Shown here: piece by piece, positions 14,116 to 15,056 of the stretch
Layout of the letters: the number at the start of each line of letters is the position of its first letter
Position numbering within the stretch: position 1 is the first letter of the stretch
Assembly: GCA_002364735.1 (NCBI GenBank)
Contig: DEZB01000060.1
Span: 1-15,056, forward strand
From: Bacteroidales bacterium UBA3143
Lineage (GTDB): Bacteria > Bacteroidota > Bacteroidia > Bacteroidales > Dysgonomonadaceae
Length of the DNA: 15,056 nt
Direction: 5' to 3'
Made by a program: the position numbers and the translations under genes
Notes under the pieces: model-generated
What the model was told of the DNA's origin: nothing
Databases searched by the model: none
What the model saw: the letters and a program-made list of their open reading frames with translations, nothing else

Positions 14116-14985
14116 TCATTCTTTATTATTTTCACCTTTATCAGGCTTTTTCAGAATATTCTTCAGTTCATCAACTGACGGATCTTTCCACTTTTTCCCA
14201 CTCATTTCTTTCTTTTCTGAGTTTGATGGATTGGATGATTGGTTCTTTTGTACATCTTTCAAATTAGCATTTGTAGTGACTCCGATATCAGTAACAGACT
14301 GCTTTTCATCGTCTTTCAATAATTTTGGCGCCAGGTTATCACTTTTAGCCTCCTTAGCTTTCAACTTCTTGTTTTTACTTTGCGTTTCTCGTGTTTTTAT
14401 CAACTTCGTATAGATAGCTATCATATGATTTAGTGCCGTAATAAAAGAAGAGTAATCAACGTCTGTGTAAACATGCTGATAATAATTTACTTGCTCGAAC
14501 AAGATGCTTAAAATATTTTGCAGCTCTCTTTGCAAAGGCAGTGTACTGCCCTTACGCCTTTTCGACCATAGCTCAATCCTTTTGTGGCAAGCATCCATAT
14601 ATTCAATGTGTGTTGATTCTAATTCATCAAGATAGGGTTTAAAGCCTAACTCATTGAATGCTTCTCTTATCTCTGAATTTTGTTTCAACTTACGAAAAAA
14701 CACCCCTATTAAATCATCAACAGTAGTAAGATCGTTTTGCCTTATATAGCTCAAATATTTTTGCACCACTGGTTTAGTCAATTTCACCAAATGCTCTTTG
14801 TCCGAAAAACCTGCATCTTCAACAGTTTGCATATGATTAGTAACAAGAGCTGTAAATTTGAATCGCTTTTCTCTTAGCTTTTCAATTACTGGGCTGAGAG
14901 GATGCGGGCCAAATTGTTCATCAAGGAGCAATTTCGTTTTTGGTTGTAATGCAATTAATAAATCATACGTGTTGTCTATATGCAT
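14116..14985 (-). CDS. Hypothetical helical protein with charged disordered tail
   Basis: A protein of 289 residues that I do not confidently recognise. There is no signal peptide and no membrane segment, so it is probably cytoplasmic. Residues 1 to about 205 look almost wholly helical, with hydrophobic heptad-like spacing, for example DLLIALQPKTKLLLDEQFG, YLDELESTHIEYMDACHKRI and ALNHMIAIYTKLIKTRETQS. The tail (about 206-289) is low in hydrophobic residues and rich in Lys, Glu, Asp, Ser and Asn, probably disordered, and contains a WKDPSVDELKNILKKPDKGE segment that could form a short helix. The N-terminal part vaguely recalls Bacteroidota DUF6261-type proteins, but that is a memory-based guess. 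No catalytic motif is seen. The frame is open and complete in the window. No consensus promoter was found in the 71 bases upstream, which run to the window edge. Confidence 0.7.
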   Translation of the reverse strand: MHIDNTYDLLIALQPKTKLLLDEQFGPHPLSPVIEKLREKRFKFTALVTNHMQTVEDAGFSDKEHLVKLTKPVVQKYLSYIRQNDLTTVDDLIGVFFRKLKQNSEIREAFNELGFKPYLDELESTHIEYMDACHKRIELWSKRRKGSTLPLQRELQNILSILFEQVNYYQHVYTDVDYSSFITALNHMIAIYTKLIKTRETQSKNKKLKAKEAKSDNLAPKLLKDDEKQSVTDIGVTTNANLKDVQKNQSSNPSNSEKKEMSGKKWKDPSVDELKNILKKPDKGENNKE

Positions 14986-15056
14986 TTCTTTGGTGTAATG
15001 TTTATTTACAACTAAGACTATTTGGTTATATAAATTCTAAGTACATGACAAAAAAA

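Overview
The window looks like an ordinary core-chromosome segment of a member of the Bacteroidota, most likely Bacteroidales. The DNA is AT-rich. Several genes carry the Bacteroidota-type promoter (TTTG or TTG, 18-20 nt, then TAnnTTTG), and Shine-Dalgarno sequences are weak or absent. The proteins are of characteristic Bacteroidota types: a ParC-like topoisomerase A subunit with an acidic tail, a ribosomal protein S16 with a long Ala/Glu/Lys tail, and an outer-membrane barrel with a carboxypeptidase-regulatory-like N-terminal domain. No tRNA, rRNA, CRISPR array, insertion sequence, integrase or phage gene is visible, and I see no sign of horizontal transfer.

Layout. A minus-strand M48 metalloprotease lipoprotein (97-1005) is divergent from parC (1285-4026, plus), which has two tandem promoters. 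On the plus strand parC is followed by a secreted, probably outer-membrane barrel protein resembling DUF3316 (4145-4993), a MalY/PatB-type PLP C-S lyase/aminotransferase (5018-6193), a SlyD-type FKBP prolyl isomerase with a Cys/His metal-binding tail (6298-6849, then a terminator), chorismate synthase aroC (7003-8082) and rpsP (8266-8916, then a strong terminator).

The remaining genes are on the minus strand and converge on rpsP. In transcription order they are a mainly helical protein of unknown function (14985-14116), an outer-membrane beta-barrel protein with signal peptide, CarboxypepD_reg-like and plug-like regions (13898-11103), and a two-gene operon for a LytS/YehU-type sensor kinase and a LytTR response regulator (10943-9870 and 9864-9133).

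Functionally this is housekeeping plus envelope biology: chromosome decatenation, aromatic amino-acid synthesis, translation, prolyl isomerisation and metal handling, periplasmic proteolysis, and one signalling pair next to an outer-membrane protein it might control. I found no convincing new multi-gene system. The most interesting points are small: an inverted repeat framing the rpsP promoter, a natural Ala at the quinolone-contact position of ParC, tandem parC promoters, the long S16 tail, Gly/Arg/Met-rich segments in the outer-membrane protein, and unexplained inverted repeats in several intergenic gaps.
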